Assembly (NCBI RefSeq): GCF_011605345.1
Contig: NZ_JAAOXM010000005.1
Span: 248,001 to 312,000, forward strand
DNA from: Burkholderia sp. D-99
GTDB taxonomy: Bacteria; Pseudomonadota; Gammaproteobacteria; Burkholderiales; Burkholderiaceae
DNA length: 64,000 nt
Reading direction: 5' to 3'
Part shown: positions 8,521 to 17,226 of the stretch, in pieces
Numbering within the stretch: the first letter of the stretch is position 1
Layout of the letters: each line of letters begins with the position of its first letter
Notes under the pieces: model-generated
What the model saw: the letters and a program-made list of their open reading frames with translations, nothing else
What the model was told of the DNA's origin: nothing
Databases searched by the model: none
Translations under genes and position numbers: made by a program

Positions 8521-9354
8521 ATGGACGATGTCAAGCGCAAGGCTTTCGCGGAAGACGGCGCGGTTCTGATCGAAGGTGTGTTGAACGAGGAACAGCTGGC
8601 CCGATGCCGGCTCGCGTTCGACTGGGGTATTGAAAACCCGGGGCCGATGGCGTCGAGCCTGCTCGACGGTACCGAATTCCGGTCGCACGTCGACAACGCG
8701 AATCCGTATGCGAAGGAACGGCTCGACGAGCTGGTCGCCACGCTGCCGCTCGGTCGCCTGTTTGCCGACTTGTGGGGATCGGAGCACGCGTGGTTCTTCG
8801 CCGAGGAGCTGTTCCTGAAGCGAGGCGGAAAGGGCGCGCGCTCGTTGTGGCATCAGGACACCTCGTACCTGCCGTGGGCAGGGATGCACTTCGGCAACGC
8901 GTGGATCAGTTTCGAGGCCGTTCCCAAGCGCAACGCGCTCGAGATCGTCCGGGGCTCGCATCGCGGCGTGCGTCACGACGGCACCACGTTCCAGAACGTC
9001 GACGATCCCACCGAGCCGCTGCATGGCGGTGGCGTGTGGCCGCGGATGCCGGACATCGAAGCCGAGCGCCGCGCCGATCCGGGCAAGTACGACATCATCT
9101 CGTGGGCCACGAAGCCGGGCGACGTCCTGCTGCTTCATCCCGGCGTGCTGCACGGCGGCGGCGTGGTCGATCCGGAGTTTCCCGATCGCCACACGCTCGT
9201 GCTGCGCTTCTTCGGCGACGACGCCACGTTCAGCCCGTTGCCGGACAACAGCGCATCCGGTTTCACGCCGGCCGGCGTGCTGTTCGTGGACGAGCTCGCG
9301 TCCTTGAAGGCGGGCGACCCGTTTCGCGCGCCGTGTTTCCGTCAACTCGTCTGA
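8521..9354 (+). CDS. Phytanoyl-CoA dioxygenase (PhyH) family Fe(II)/2-oxoglutarate oxygenase
   Basis: A 277-residue cytoplasmic non-heme iron oxygenase that would hydroxylate a substrate using 2-oxoglutarate and O2. The facial triad is visible as H111-Q-D113 (WHQDTSYLPW) and the distal H211 (VLHGGGVVD), with R223 or R229 placed to bind 2-oxoglutarate. GEH/GSH blocks around ALEIVRGSHRGV match the family. AGGAGGTG precedes ATG 8521. A RidA-like gene follows after 18 bases and is probably co-expressed. In this setting it may activate a carbon next to nitrogen or on an alkyl chain; the substrate is not known. Confidence 0.88.
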   Translation: MDDVKRKAFAEDGAVLIEGVLNEEQLARCRLAFDWGIENPGPMASSLLDGTEFRSHVDNANPYAKERLDELVATLPLGRLFADLWGSEHAWFFAEELFLKRGGKGARSLWHQDTSYLPWAGMHFGNAWISFEAVPKRNALEIVRGSHRGVRHDGTTFQNVDDPTEPLHGGGVWPRMPDIEAERRADPGKYDIISWATKPGDVLLLHPGVLHGGGVVDPEFPDRHTLVLRFFGDDATFSPLPDNSASGFTPAGVLFVDELASLKAGDPFRAPCFRQLV

Positions 9355-9372
9355 ATCCGGAGGATTCCAGTC

Positions 9373-9786
9373 ATGGCAACTACCAGCAAGCGGCAACCGA
9401 TCATTCCACCCGGGTTCAAGGCGTGGTACGACACCTACCATTTCGCCCCGGCCACGCGGGTGGGCGACACGATCTGGGTTTCCGGCCAGGTCGGAATCGG
9501 CGCGGATATGCGACCGGGCGACGGCGTGCAGGCGCAGGCGCGCATCGCGTTCGAATCGCTGAAGGCGATTCTGGTCGAGGCGGGCGCGAGTCTTGCCGAT
9601 GTGGTCGAACTGACGACTTTTCATACGGATCTGCGCGCCGAGGTTGAAGCCTTCTCGGCCGTGAAGGACGAATATTTCCCGGATCGCTATCCATCGTGGA
9701 CGGCGGTCGGGGTGACGCAGCTCGCGTTGCCCGAGCTGTGTGTCGAAGTGCGCGCGGTGGCAGTGGCCGGGTCCGGCGCTGCCTGA
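9373..9786 (+). CDS. RidA (YjgF/YER057c/UK114) family protein
   Basis: A 137-residue member of the RidA family, trimeric cytoplasmic proteins; the archetype hydrolyses reactive enamine/imine intermediates to carbonyls and ammonia. Family landmarks are VSGQVGIG at the N-terminal half, ARIAFESLKAILVEAGASLADVVELTTFHTD in the middle and the C-terminal PSWTAVGV..LALPELCVEVRAVAV. Imines are what the amine oxidoreductases of this island would release, so its presence supports an amine-degrading pathway. It follows the PhyH gene by 18 bases, with GGAGG upstream. Some members of the superfamily do other chemistry, so deaminase activity is inferred. Confidence 0.88.
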   Translation: MATTSKRQPIIPPGFKAWYDTYHFAPATRVGDTIWVSGQVGIGADMRPGDGVQAQARIAFESLKAILVEAGASLADVVELTTFHTDLRAEVEAFSAVKDEYFPDRYPSWTAVGVTQLALPELCVEVRAVAVAGSGAA

Positions 9787-10145
9787 GCCGGACATCCGGC
9801 CGTTGGCGCGGCCGGAGCAGCGGCGACGCAAGGCGGGGTTCGACGCCGCCGCATCCGGCACGTGAGGACTGCCTGCCGGATGCGCCGAATCCCCGCGCCG
9901 GCGACGGAAGAGGGCGGTAAGGATTGAAGCGGTTGGGGCCGGAGAGTACAGATGATATTTCGTATTGCTTACAAAGTAAAACGCATCGGCTCGATGAAGA
10001 TCGAGCGTTTCGCGGTCGCAGAGGTCACGCGATGGCCCGCCATGAAGCGGCGCGCTAGCCACTCGAAACGGATTGAACGCCTGTCGCCCGTCAACCGCGC
10101 AACCGGTGAATGAAAGCAGAGTCTCGAGAGTCTCGGAAGGAGAAC
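9787..10145 (+). other. Intergenic region before the DUF1329 gene
   Basis: There is no open frame here that I can support. The stretch becomes AT-rich at 9950-9985 (GATGATATTTCGTATTGCTTACAAAG in part), the likely promoter zone for the envelope operon, and ends in a good ribosome site at 10137-10142. The motif seen at 4857 and 8431 is not present. Confidence 0.4.
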
Positions 10146-11510
10146 ATGATGAAGAAGCACACGATCGGAACCGTGTCCGCAATCGCGGCTGCGTTGTTGA
10201 TGATGGCCGGCGGCGCCATGGCCGACGACCTCACCCCGGTGGGAGCCGAACGCGGCGCGAGCAAGGACGGCTCCATTCCGGCCTTTGCCGGCAGGCAGGA
10301 GCCGCAGTCGGGCTGGGAATACGGCAAGACGCGAGGCGATTTCTGGAAACACCGGAACGAGAAGCCGCTTTATTCGATCGATGCCGCGAACGTCGACAAG
10401 TACGCGAGCAATCTGTCGCCCGGCCAGATCGCATTGATCAAGCAGCGCAAAGGTTACCGGATGGATGTCTACCCGTCGCATCGCGAGTGCCAGCTGCCGG
10501 AATTCGCCGAGCAGAACACGAAGGCCAACCTCGCGGCCGCGAAGCTCGCATCGGATGGCGAAACGCTCGAAGCGGGCGTCTTGCCAGGCGTGCTGTTTCC
10601 GCAGCCGAAAAACGGCGTCGAAGCGATCCTGAACTACGAGAACCGGTATCGGGGTGTGGGTATCGAATGGCCACTGGTCGTCACGTCCATCTCGCCGCGT
10701 CCGGGCGGCGGCGACTGGATCGACGGGATCGGCCCGCAGGTGTTCTATTTCCCGTCGGGCAAATCGGGCAAGAGCGGGCCGAAGGATGTCGACCAGCTCA
10801 GCCTGGCCGCCTATTTCTCGGCCACTTCACCGGCCGCGCTGGCCGGGCAGGCATTCGTGCAGCGCCAGTATTTCAACAAGGACTCGGAAACCTACTACTA
10901 CTTTCCGGGCCAGCGCCGTGTGAGACGCATGCCGGCCTATACGCATGACGCGCCGCTGATCGGCTTCGAGAACCAGTATCTGATCGACGAAGCCAACATG
11001 TTCAACGGCTCGATCGACCGGTTCAACTGGAAGCTCGTCGGCAAGCGCGACATGCTCGTTCCGTACAACGCATTCGGCATGTACAAGTTCAAGAGCAAGC
11101 TGCACGACGTCGCGACGCCGGACGGCATCGCTTCGGCGAACCGGCGCTACGAGATGCATCGCGTATGGGTCGTCGAGGCGACGGTCAAGCCGAGTGCGCG
11201 CCATGTCGCGTCGAAGAAGGTGTTCTACCTCGACGAGGACAGCTGGCTTGCACTCGTCGGCGAGGACTACGACGCGCAGGGCAAGCTGTGGAAGGTACGC
11301 GAGAGCTACCCGATTCCGGTATGGGAGCTGGGCGGTGCCTGCGACAACGAGCCGATGGCGCAGTACGACGTGCTGAGCGGACGTTACGTGTTCGATTCGT
11401 CGACGATCGGCCAGGGCAAGGATATCCGCTGGTATCAGGAGATCAACGATCCGCGCTTCAAGTCCGATTTCTACACGGCGGAATCGCTGAGGTCGGTCAG
11501 CGAACGCTGA
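10146..11510 (+). CDS. DUF1329 family periplasmic/outer-membrane-associated protein
   Basis: A 454-residue exported protein with a clear Sec signal (MMKKHTIGTVSAIAAALLMMAGGAMA, cleavage before DD). The body matches DUF1329 proteins: the leader DLTPVGAERGASKDGSIPAF, the YYYFPGQRRVRRMPAYTHDAP block, and MYKFKSKLHDV. The fold is LolA/LolB-like in known relatives, suggesting lipid or hydrophobe binding. ATG 10146 was chosen because GGAAGGAG stands a few bases before it; an upstream in-frame ATG at 10110 lacks a site. It starts the set DUF1329-DUF1302-MMPL-YCF48 that recurs next to catabolic genes for hydrophobic compounds in other proteobacteria. A role in moving a hydrophobic substrate or lipid across the envelope is inferred. 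Confidence 0.85.
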   Translation: MMKKHTIGTVSAIAAALLMMAGGAMADDLTPVGAERGASKDGSIPAFAGRQEPQSGWEYGKTRGDFWKHRNEKPLYSIDAANVDKYASNLSPGQIALIKQRKGYRMDVYPSHRECQLPEFAEQNTKANLAAAKLASDGETLEAGVLPGVLFPQPKNGVEAILNYENRYRGVGIEWPLVVTSISPRPGGGDWIDGIGPQVFYFPSGKSGKSGPKDVDQLSLAAYFSATSPAALAGQAFVQRQYFNKDSETYYYFPGQRRVRRMPAYTHDAPLIGFENQYLIDEANMFNGSIDRFNWKLVGKRDMLVPYNAFGMYKFKSKLHDVATPDGIASANRRYEMHRVWVVEATVKPSARHVASKKVFYLDEDSWLALVGEDYDAQGKLWKVRESYPIPVWELGGACDNEPMAQYDVLSGRYVFDSSTIGQGKDIRWYQEINDPRFKSDFYTAESLRSVSER

Positions 11511-11540
11511 TTGCCGTAGTAAAAAAAAAAGAAAACAGGC

Positions 11541-11564
11541 CCGACGGCGCGCTCGCGCCGTCGG
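11541..11564 (-). terminator. Strong hairpin with a T-tract on the minus strand, inside a plus-strand operon
   Basis: CCGACGGCGC-GCTC-GCGCCGTCGG is a perfect 10-bp stem. The T-run of an intrinsic terminator is found only on the minus strand, as the A12 tract at 11519-11530. On the plus strand it may instead act as an mRNA-stabilising or attenuating stem between the DUF1329 and DUF1302 genes; on the minus strand it would stop antisense transcription. Confidence 0.6.
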
Positions 11565-11594
11565 CATCCGGTCTGGAGATGGGTGGGTGGTGCG

Positions 11595-13436
11595 ATGAAA
11601 GCAAGCAATATCGTTAAGACTACTACGGTGTCGATTGCAATGCTGGGTGTGGCAACGTCGACTGCGTACGGGTACGAGTTCACGCTCGGGGACGGGACTG
11701 TCCAGGGGTCGTGGGTGTCCAATCTCACGGCGGGCGGCGGGATCCGGACCAAGAGTCCGAGCTGCTCGCTGACCGGCGATCCGAACGCGTACGGCTGCGG
11801 TGCGGCCGCCAATACGAACCAGTGGGGTTACGGCGACAACGGCGACCTGAACTACCGCAAGGGGCAGCCGTTCAGCACCTACGTGAGCGCGACCAGCGAG
11901 CTGTTGCTGAAGATGCCGAGCGAAGGGCTCAAGTTCATGGTGCGCGGCACGGGGATGTACGATTTCCTCGCCGGGAGAACGGCCAGAACACCGCTGTCGA
12001 GCACGGCTGCCGCGCAGGTGGTGTACAACGCGCAACTCCTCGATCTGTGGGCACAGAAGGACTTCACGATCGACGGACGCAACGCGCACGTTCGGCTCGG
12101 CAACCAGGTGATCAACTGGGGTGAGAGCATCTACGCGCAGAGCGGCATCAACGCGACCAACTCGATCGACGTCCAGAAGCTGCTGATCCCGGGTTCGCAG
12201 CTCAAGCAGGCGCTGCTGCCGGCGCCGATGCTGAGCCTCGCTGCCGATCTTTCCCACGGCTTCAGCACCGAAGCGTATTACCAGTTCCAGTGGAACGGCA
12301 ACCGCCTCCCGCCGGTCGGTTCGTACTGGTCGCTGGCGAACGTCATCGGCCGCGGCGCCGAACCGTTCACGATCAACGCGAACAACCCCAACGTGTCGGG
12401 CCCGGGCGTCGGCACGATCGCCAATGCAATCGGCGGCGGGGCGGCAGCGGGTAACCAGGATACGCTGAACGCGATCAAGAACGGGCTCGTCAACGGCGCC
12501 TTCGCCGGGCCGCCGTTCAATGACCTCGGCATTCCGGTCTCCACGCAGTTGCCGGCAAAGTACCGGCCGCAGTTCGGTGTGAAGTTCAATTATTCGCCGC
12601 GCTCGTTCGATGCGAACTTCGCGTTCTATTACCTGAACTACACGGACAAGTCGCCGGTGCTGTCGACGCTGTCAAACGGCACCGCGCAATGGTCGTATCT
12701 CCAGAATCGGCAACTGTTCGGCGCGAGCGCGAACTTCGGGGTCGGCCCGTGGGCCATCGGCACCGAGCTGTCGTATCGGCCGCGCGATGCCGTCGCGCTG
12801 TCGAGCTGCTACGGCGCGGGCGGCCCGACCGACCTGGTCACGAACGGCGTACAGGGTGTCAACTGCCAGCAGTGGGCCGACAAGAAGAAGTTCCAGCTGG
12901 ATGTCAACGGGCTCCTCGCGCTGACGCGCAGCGAGTACCCGTTCCTGAAGCTGATCGCCGCGGATTCCGCCGCGTTGACCTGGGAACTCACGTGGATCTA
13001 CTACCCGGGCCTCGGTTCGGACGTGACGCGCACCGTGGACGGGCAGCCGGTCACGCAGGTGCCGGCCACCGGCTATTTCCCGTGGCTGAACAACAACTCG
13101 GGGCTCGGCTATCCGATCACGCAAGGGCAGGGCACGTCGAGTTCGGTGGGCGCGACGGTCGACTTCAACTGGACTTACGACGGCTCGCTGATTCCCGGCT
13201 GGCAGGTGACGCCGGGCGTGACGTTCAGCACCGGCCTCTACGGGTACACGCCGACCTTCACCGCGAACTACATGCAGGGTGCGAAGTCGGTGAACGTCTA
13301 CGTGCTGTTCAACCAGAATCCGCCGACGTGGCAGGCGGGCATCAACTTCGCGGCGTTCTTCGGCGGCCATCAGTCGGTGGGCAATCCGTATGCGGACCGC
13401 AATTTCGTCGGTGTGTTTGCTACCCGGAACTTCTGA
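11595..13436 (+). CDS. DUF1302 family outer-membrane protein
   Basis: A 613-residue protein with a Sec signal (MKASNIVKTTTVSIAMLGVATSTAYG) and a mature part rich in alternating beta segments and aromatic residues, ending in a C-terminal phenylalanine (FVGVFATRNF), the hallmark of outer-membrane barrels. Family landmarks are the GNQVINWGESIYAQSGIN block and YRPQFGVKFNYSPRSFDANFAFYYLNY. ATG 11595 was chosen for its signal peptide; a GTG at 11583 would add four residues. It lies between the DUF1329 and MMPL genes. Inferred role: outer-membrane passage of a hydrophobic molecule together with those partners. The exact cargo and direction are not visible. Confidence 0.87.
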   Translation: MKASNIVKTTTVSIAMLGVATSTAYGYEFTLGDGTVQGSWVSNLTAGGGIRTKSPSCSLTGDPNAYGCGAAANTNQWGYGDNGDLNYRKGQPFSTYVSATSELLLKMPSEGLKFMVRGTGMYDFLAGRTARTPLSSTAAAQVVYNAQLLDLWAQKDFTIDGRNAHVRLGNQVINWGESIYAQSGINATNSIDVQKLLIPGSQLKQALLPAPMLSLAADLSHGFSTEAYYQFQWNGNRLPPVGSYWSLANVIGRGAEPFTINANNPNVSGPGVGTIANAIGGGAAAGNQDTLNAIKNGLVNGAFAGPPFNDLGIPVSTQLPAKYRPQFGVKFNYSPRSFDANFAFYYLNYTDKSPVLSTLSNGTAQWSYLQNRQLFGASANFGVGPWAIGTELSYRPRDAVALSSCYGAGGPTDLVTNGVQGVNCQQWADKKKFQLDVNGLLALTRSEYPFLKLIAADSAALTWELTWIYYPGLGSDVTRTVDGQPVTQVPATGYFPWLNNNSGLGYPITQGQGTSSSVGATVDFNWTYDGSLIPGWQVTPGVTFSTGLYGYTPTFTANYMQGAKSVNVYVLFNQNPPTWQAGINFAAFFGGHQSVGNPYADRNFVGVFATRNF

Positions 13437-13499
13437 CGGGCGCAAGCGGAAGCGAGCGCGCGCGTCGGGCATCGCCGGAAAACATGAAGGGGTAATGCA

Positions 13500-15860
13500 G
13501 TGCTTAATCGTCTGGTCAGCCGCCTTGAAAGGCTTTTCTTCGGTCATCGCGCGATCGTGCTCGCGGCGATCGGCCTGTTCACCGTCGTGATGGCCGTGTT
13601 CGCGATGCAACTGCGCATGGATGCCGGCTTCGAGAAGCAGATGCCGATCGGTCACGAGTACATCCGTACGTTCCAGCAGTACCGGAACGACCTGCTCGGC
13701 GCGAACCGGATCACCGTCGTCGTGCGCGCGAAGCACGGCTCGATCTGGACGCCGGACGGTCTGACACGGCTGTACAAGGTCACGCAGGCGGTGACCTACC
13801 TGCCGAACGTCGACCGGATCGGTGTGCGCTCGCTGTGGACGTCGAACGCGTTCGTCAATGAAATTACCGATGAAGGGTTTCGGGCGGAGCCGATCATTTC
13901 GGGCACGATCACGCCGGATCAGCTGACGCCGGAGATCGTCGAGAAGATCCGTCGCGCGACGACGCTGGGCGGCTATGTCGGCACGCTCGTGTCGCACGGC
14001 GAGGATAGCGCGATGATCACGGCCGAGCTGAACGAGCGCGACGGTGCGGGCAAGGTGCTCGACTACGTCGCCTTCAATCATCTGCTGGAACAGAAGATCC
14101 GCCAGCCGTTCGAGGATGCCGGCTACGAGGTGCAGATCATCGGCTTCGCGAAGCAGATCGGCGACATCGCCGACGGCGCGAAGGCCGTGCTCGGCTTCTG
14201 CGCGATCGCGCTGCTGCTGACCGCGCTCGCGGTGTACTGGTATTGCCATTCGCTGCGCTTCACGGTGCTGCTGATCGCGTGCTCGCTGACGTCGCTGGTC
14301 TGGCAGTTCGGCACGCTGAGGCTGCTGGGTTTCGGCCTCGACCCGCTCGCGGTGCTGGTGCCGTTCCTGGTGTTCGCGATCGGCGTGTCGCACGGTGTGC
14401 AGCAGGTGAACTTCATCGTGCGCGAGATTTCGCACGGGCACGATTCGTACGAGGCGGCGCGGCGCAGCTTCAGCGGGCTGCTGATTCCGGGCGTGCTCGC
14501 GCTGATCACCGCGTTCGTGTCATTCATCACGCTGCTGCTGATCCCGATCCCGATGGTGCGTGAACTGGCGATCACCGCGTCGCTCGGCGTCGCGTACAAG
14601 ATCGTGACGAACCTGATCCTGCTGCCGGTGGCAGCGTCCTGCTTCAACTTCACGAAGCGCTACGCGGACAGCGCGCTCAAGCGCGGCGAGCGGCGCTCGG
14701 CATGGCTGCGCCCGCTCGCGCGCATCGCGCAGCCGAAGTATGCGGGCGCGACCGTCGCACTGGCGCTGGTCGTGTTCGCGCTGGCCGCGTGGCAAAGCCG
14801 CGACCGCGTGATCGGCACGCTGCAGCCCGGTGCGCCGGAACTGCGCGCGGCCGCCCGCTTCAATCGCGACGCGACGTCAATCGCCGGCAACTACGACATG
14901 GGCCTCGACTGGCTGACGGTTGCGATCGAGTCGGCCGGCAAGGCGTGCGACAACCCGGCGGTCGGACTGTACGAGGACGATTTCGCGGCCGCGATGCGCA
15001 CCGAGCCGGGCGTGGTGTCGGTGCAGTCGTACTCGGGCATGCTGCGCGCATACAACCAGGGCTACAACGAAGACTATCCGAAGATGAACGTGGTGCCGAT
15101 CGATCGGGAGAACTACGGGGCGGTATCGGTCGACGTCGGGCGCGTGAAGGGCTTCATGAAGGCCGACTGCACGATGTCGGCCGTGCACCTGTTTCTGACC
15201 GACCACAAGGCGACGACGATCAACCGCATCCTCGACGACGTGAAGCAGTATCGCGCATCGCATCCGTTCCCGGGTATCACCGTGCGTCTCGCGGCCGGCA
15301 ATGCGGGCGTGCTGGCGGCGACCAACGAGGAAGTCGCGGGCAGCGAGCTGCCGATGATGCTGTACGTGTACGGCGCGATCCTGTTCCTCGTGTTCCTCGC
15401 GTACCGCGACTGGCGCGCGATGATCGCGTGCTGTGCACCGCTGTCGGTGGCGACCTTCATCGGCTACTGGTTCATGAAGGAACTGCAGATCGGGCTGACG
15501 GTGGCGACGTTGCCGGTGATGGTGCTGGCGGTGGGGATCGGCGTCGACTACGCGTTCTACATCTACAACCGGCTGCAGGTGCACCTCGCGAGCGGGCAGA
15601 CGATCGTGAAGGCGGTGCAGCACGCGATGCTCGAAGTCGGCGTCGCGACGATCTTCACGGCGATCACGCTCGCGATCGGCGTGGCGACATGGAGCTTCTC
15701 CGCGCTGAAGTTCCAGGCCGACATGGGCAAGCTGCTGGCGTTCATGTTCCTCGTCAACCTGCTGATGGCGATGACGGCGCTGCCCGCGCTGGCCTCGGTG
15801 CTGGAGCGTCGGTTCCCGCGCCGCAAGCCGGCCCGTGCGCCGGGTTTGTTCAGTCACTGA
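13500..15860 (+). CDS. MMPL/RND superfamily transporter
   Basis: A 786-residue inner-membrane protein with the duplicated RND topology. Each half has one helix near its start (IVLAAIGLFTVVMAVFAMQL; ATVALALVVFALAAW), a large periplasmic loop, and then five helices (VLGFCAIALLLTALAVYWYC onward; LPMMLYVYGAILFLVFLAY onward). Such proteins are proton-driven and move lipids or hydrophobic compounds; HpnN and MmpL proteins are relatives. The start is GTG 13500 with AAGGGG upstream. It sits with DUF1329, DUF1302 and YCF48 genes, which suggests a trans-envelope assembly. No periplasmic adaptor gene is present, unlike classical tripartite pumps. Confidence 0.87.
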   Translation: MLNRLVSRLERLFFGHRAIVLAAIGLFTVVMAVFAMQLRMDAGFEKQMPIGHEYIRTFQQYRNDLLGANRITVVVRAKHGSIWTPDGLTRLYKVTQAVTYLPNVDRIGVRSLWTSNAFVNEITDEGFRAEPIISGTITPDQLTPEIVEKIRRATTLGGYVGTLVSHGEDSAMITAELNERDGAGKVLDYVAFNHLLEQKIRQPFEDAGYEVQIIGFAKQIGDIADGAKAVLGFCAIALLLTALAVYWYCHSLRFTVLLIACSLTSLVWQFGTLRLLGFGLDPLAVLVPFLVFAIGVSHGVQQVNFIVREISHGHDSYEAARRSFSGLLIPGVLALITAFVSFITLLLIPIPMVRELAITASLGVAYKIVTNLILLPVAASCFNFTKRYADSALKRGERRSAWLRPLARIAQPKYAGATVALALVVFALAAWQSRDRVIGTLQPGAPELRAAARFNRDATSIAGNYDMGLDWLTVAIESAGKACDNPAVGLYEDDFAAAMRTEPGVVSVQSYSGMLRAYNQGYNEDYPKMNVVPIDRENYGAVSVDVGRVKGFMKADCTMSAVHLFLTDHKATTINRILDDVKQYRASHPFPGITVRLAAGNAGVLAATNEEVAGSELPMMLYVYGAILFLVFLAYRDWRAMIACCAPLSVATFIGYWFMKELQIGLTVATLPVMVLAVGIGVDYAFYIYNRLQVHLASGQTIVKAVQHAMLEVGVATIFTAITLAIGVATWSFSALKFQADMGKLLAFMFLVNLLMAMTALPALASVLERRFPRRKPARAPGLFSH

Positions 15861-15891
15861 AGCTTGTGAACATGCTGATGGAGATTCGTTC

Positions 15892-16176
15892 ATGGTCAAG
15901 ACGCTAACTGCTTGCGCCGCACTTTGCATCGCGGCGAGTGCCTTCCCGCGATTTCATGAAGCGGGCGCGGGTCGGACCGCGCTGGCTCATGCGTTCGCGA
16001 CGGACACGACACGCACCGGTGTGCGCCACGCCGCAACCGGAGAAACAGGTGTCGCTGCGTCGTCGGACGACGGCAAGGCCGAGCGACGGGCAGCGACCGC
16101 GCAGGGTGCCGACAAGCCATCGGCCGTTGCGCTCGGCGAAGCGAATGCCGGCTGGTCGGCGCTATTCAACCACTGA
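15892..16176 (+). CDS. Small predicted secreted protein with a YCF48-like leader
   Basis: Ninety-four codons starting MVKTLTACAALCIAASAF, a signal-peptide-like leader that closely resembles the leader of the next gene (MIKTLIACIALCAAGTAF), with GGAG eight bases upstream. The rest is Ala/Gly/Thr-rich, low in complexity, and has no match that I recognise. It may be a real small exported protein, or a remnant of a duplicated YCF48 gene that kept only the 5' end. It fills the gap between the MMPL and YCF48 genes (31 and 25 bases) on the same strand. Confidence 0.5.
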   Translation: MVKTLTACAALCIAASAFPRFHEAGAGRTALAHAFATDTTRTGVRHAATGETGVAASSDDGKAERRAATAQGADKPSAVALGEANAGWSALFNH

Positions 16177-16201
16177 TGCCCGCACACTACAGAGATTCAC
16201 C

Positions 16202-17170
16202 ATGATCAAGACGCTCATTGCCTGTATCGCGCTCTGCGCGGCCGGGACGGCCTTCGCACAAACGCAGGACGGAACCGTCGCGGCGTGGGCCGTGAAGCCT
16301 GCGCACGCGTGGGCCGCGCCGACGCACATGATGCTGATGGACGCAGCGCGCGCCGGGTCGCGGATCGTCGCGGTCGGCGAGCACGGCATCGTGCTGCTGT
16401 CCGACGATGACGGCAAGACCTGGCGTCAGGCGCGACGCGTGCCGGTGTCGGCGACGCTGTCGGCCGTGTCGTTCGCGGATGCGAAGCACGGCTGGGCCGT
16501 CGGCCAGTGGGGGACGATACTCGCGACCGACGACGGCGGCGAGACCTGGATGACGCAGCGCATCGACACGTCGGTCGACCAGCCGCTGTTCTCCGTGCTG
16601 TTCACGACGCCGCAGGACGGGCTCGCGGTCGGCCTGTGGTCGCTGATGCTGCAAACCCATGATGGCGGCAAGACCTGGACCCGGGTGACGCTGCCGAAGC
16701 CGCCGGGCGGCGGCAAGGCCGACCGCAACCTGTATCACGCGTTCGGCGATCGTCACGGCGCGCTTTACATCTCGGCCGAACAGGGCACGGTGCTGAAGTC
16801 GACTGACGGCGGTGCGAGCTGGATCTACCTGCAGACGGGCGGCAAGGGTTCGCTCTGGACGGGCGCGGCGCTGCCGGATGGTCGCGTGGTGGTGGGTGGC
16901 CTGCTCGGCAGCCTGTACCAGAGCAGCGACGGTGGCGTGAACTGGACGGCCGTCGACAGTCGCACGCGGAGTTCGATCACCGGTCTGGTGGCGGCAGGTG
17001 ATGGCCTGATCGGCGTCGGGATCGATGGCCTGGTATTGAAGCAGCGTGCGGGGGCGGCAACGGTCGAGGTTGCGCAGCGCCCGGATCGTGCGACGCTGAC
17101 CGCCGCGCTGCCCGACAACGGCGGCACGCCGATCCTTTTCTCGCAGGACGGCGTGTTGACGTCGCCCTGA
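16202..17170 (+). CDS. YCF48/BNR-repeat beta-propeller protein, exported
   Basis: A 322-residue periplasmic beta-propeller. After a Sec signal ending TAFAQ come repeated Asp-box-like units (SDDDGKTW, TDDGGETW, THDGGKTW, STDGGASW, SSDGGVNW), the sialidase/BNR and YCF48 (photosystem II assembly factor HCF136-like) signature, alternating with G-W-A-V-G blades. In bacteria without photosynthesis such proteins often neighbour DUF1329, DUF1302 and MMPL genes, as here, and may act as an assembly or scaffold factor. The start ATG 16202 is chosen for the signal peptide; the frame stays open upstream, but that part overlaps the small gene at 15892. Confidence 0.85.
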   Translation: MIKTLIACIALCAAGTAFAQTQDGTVAAWAVKPAHAWAAPTHMMLMDAARAGSRIVAVGEHGIVLLSDDDGKTWRQARRVPVSATLSAVSFADAKHGWAVGQWGTILATDDGGETWMTQRIDTSVDQPLFSVLFTTPQDGLAVGLWSLMLQTHDGGKTWTRVTLPKPPGGGKADRNLYHAFGDRHGALYISAEQGTVLKSTDGGASWIYLQTGGKGSLWTGAALPDGRVVVGGLLGSLYQSSDGGVNWTAVDSRTRSSITGLVAAGDGLIGVGIDGLVLKQRAGAATVEVAQRPDRATLTAALPDNGGTPILFSQDGVLTSP

Positions 17171-17226
17171 TTGCATCCCGAATGACGCGGGATTCCTGTT
17201 GGTGGCACGGAGTGACGGAGGCACAT

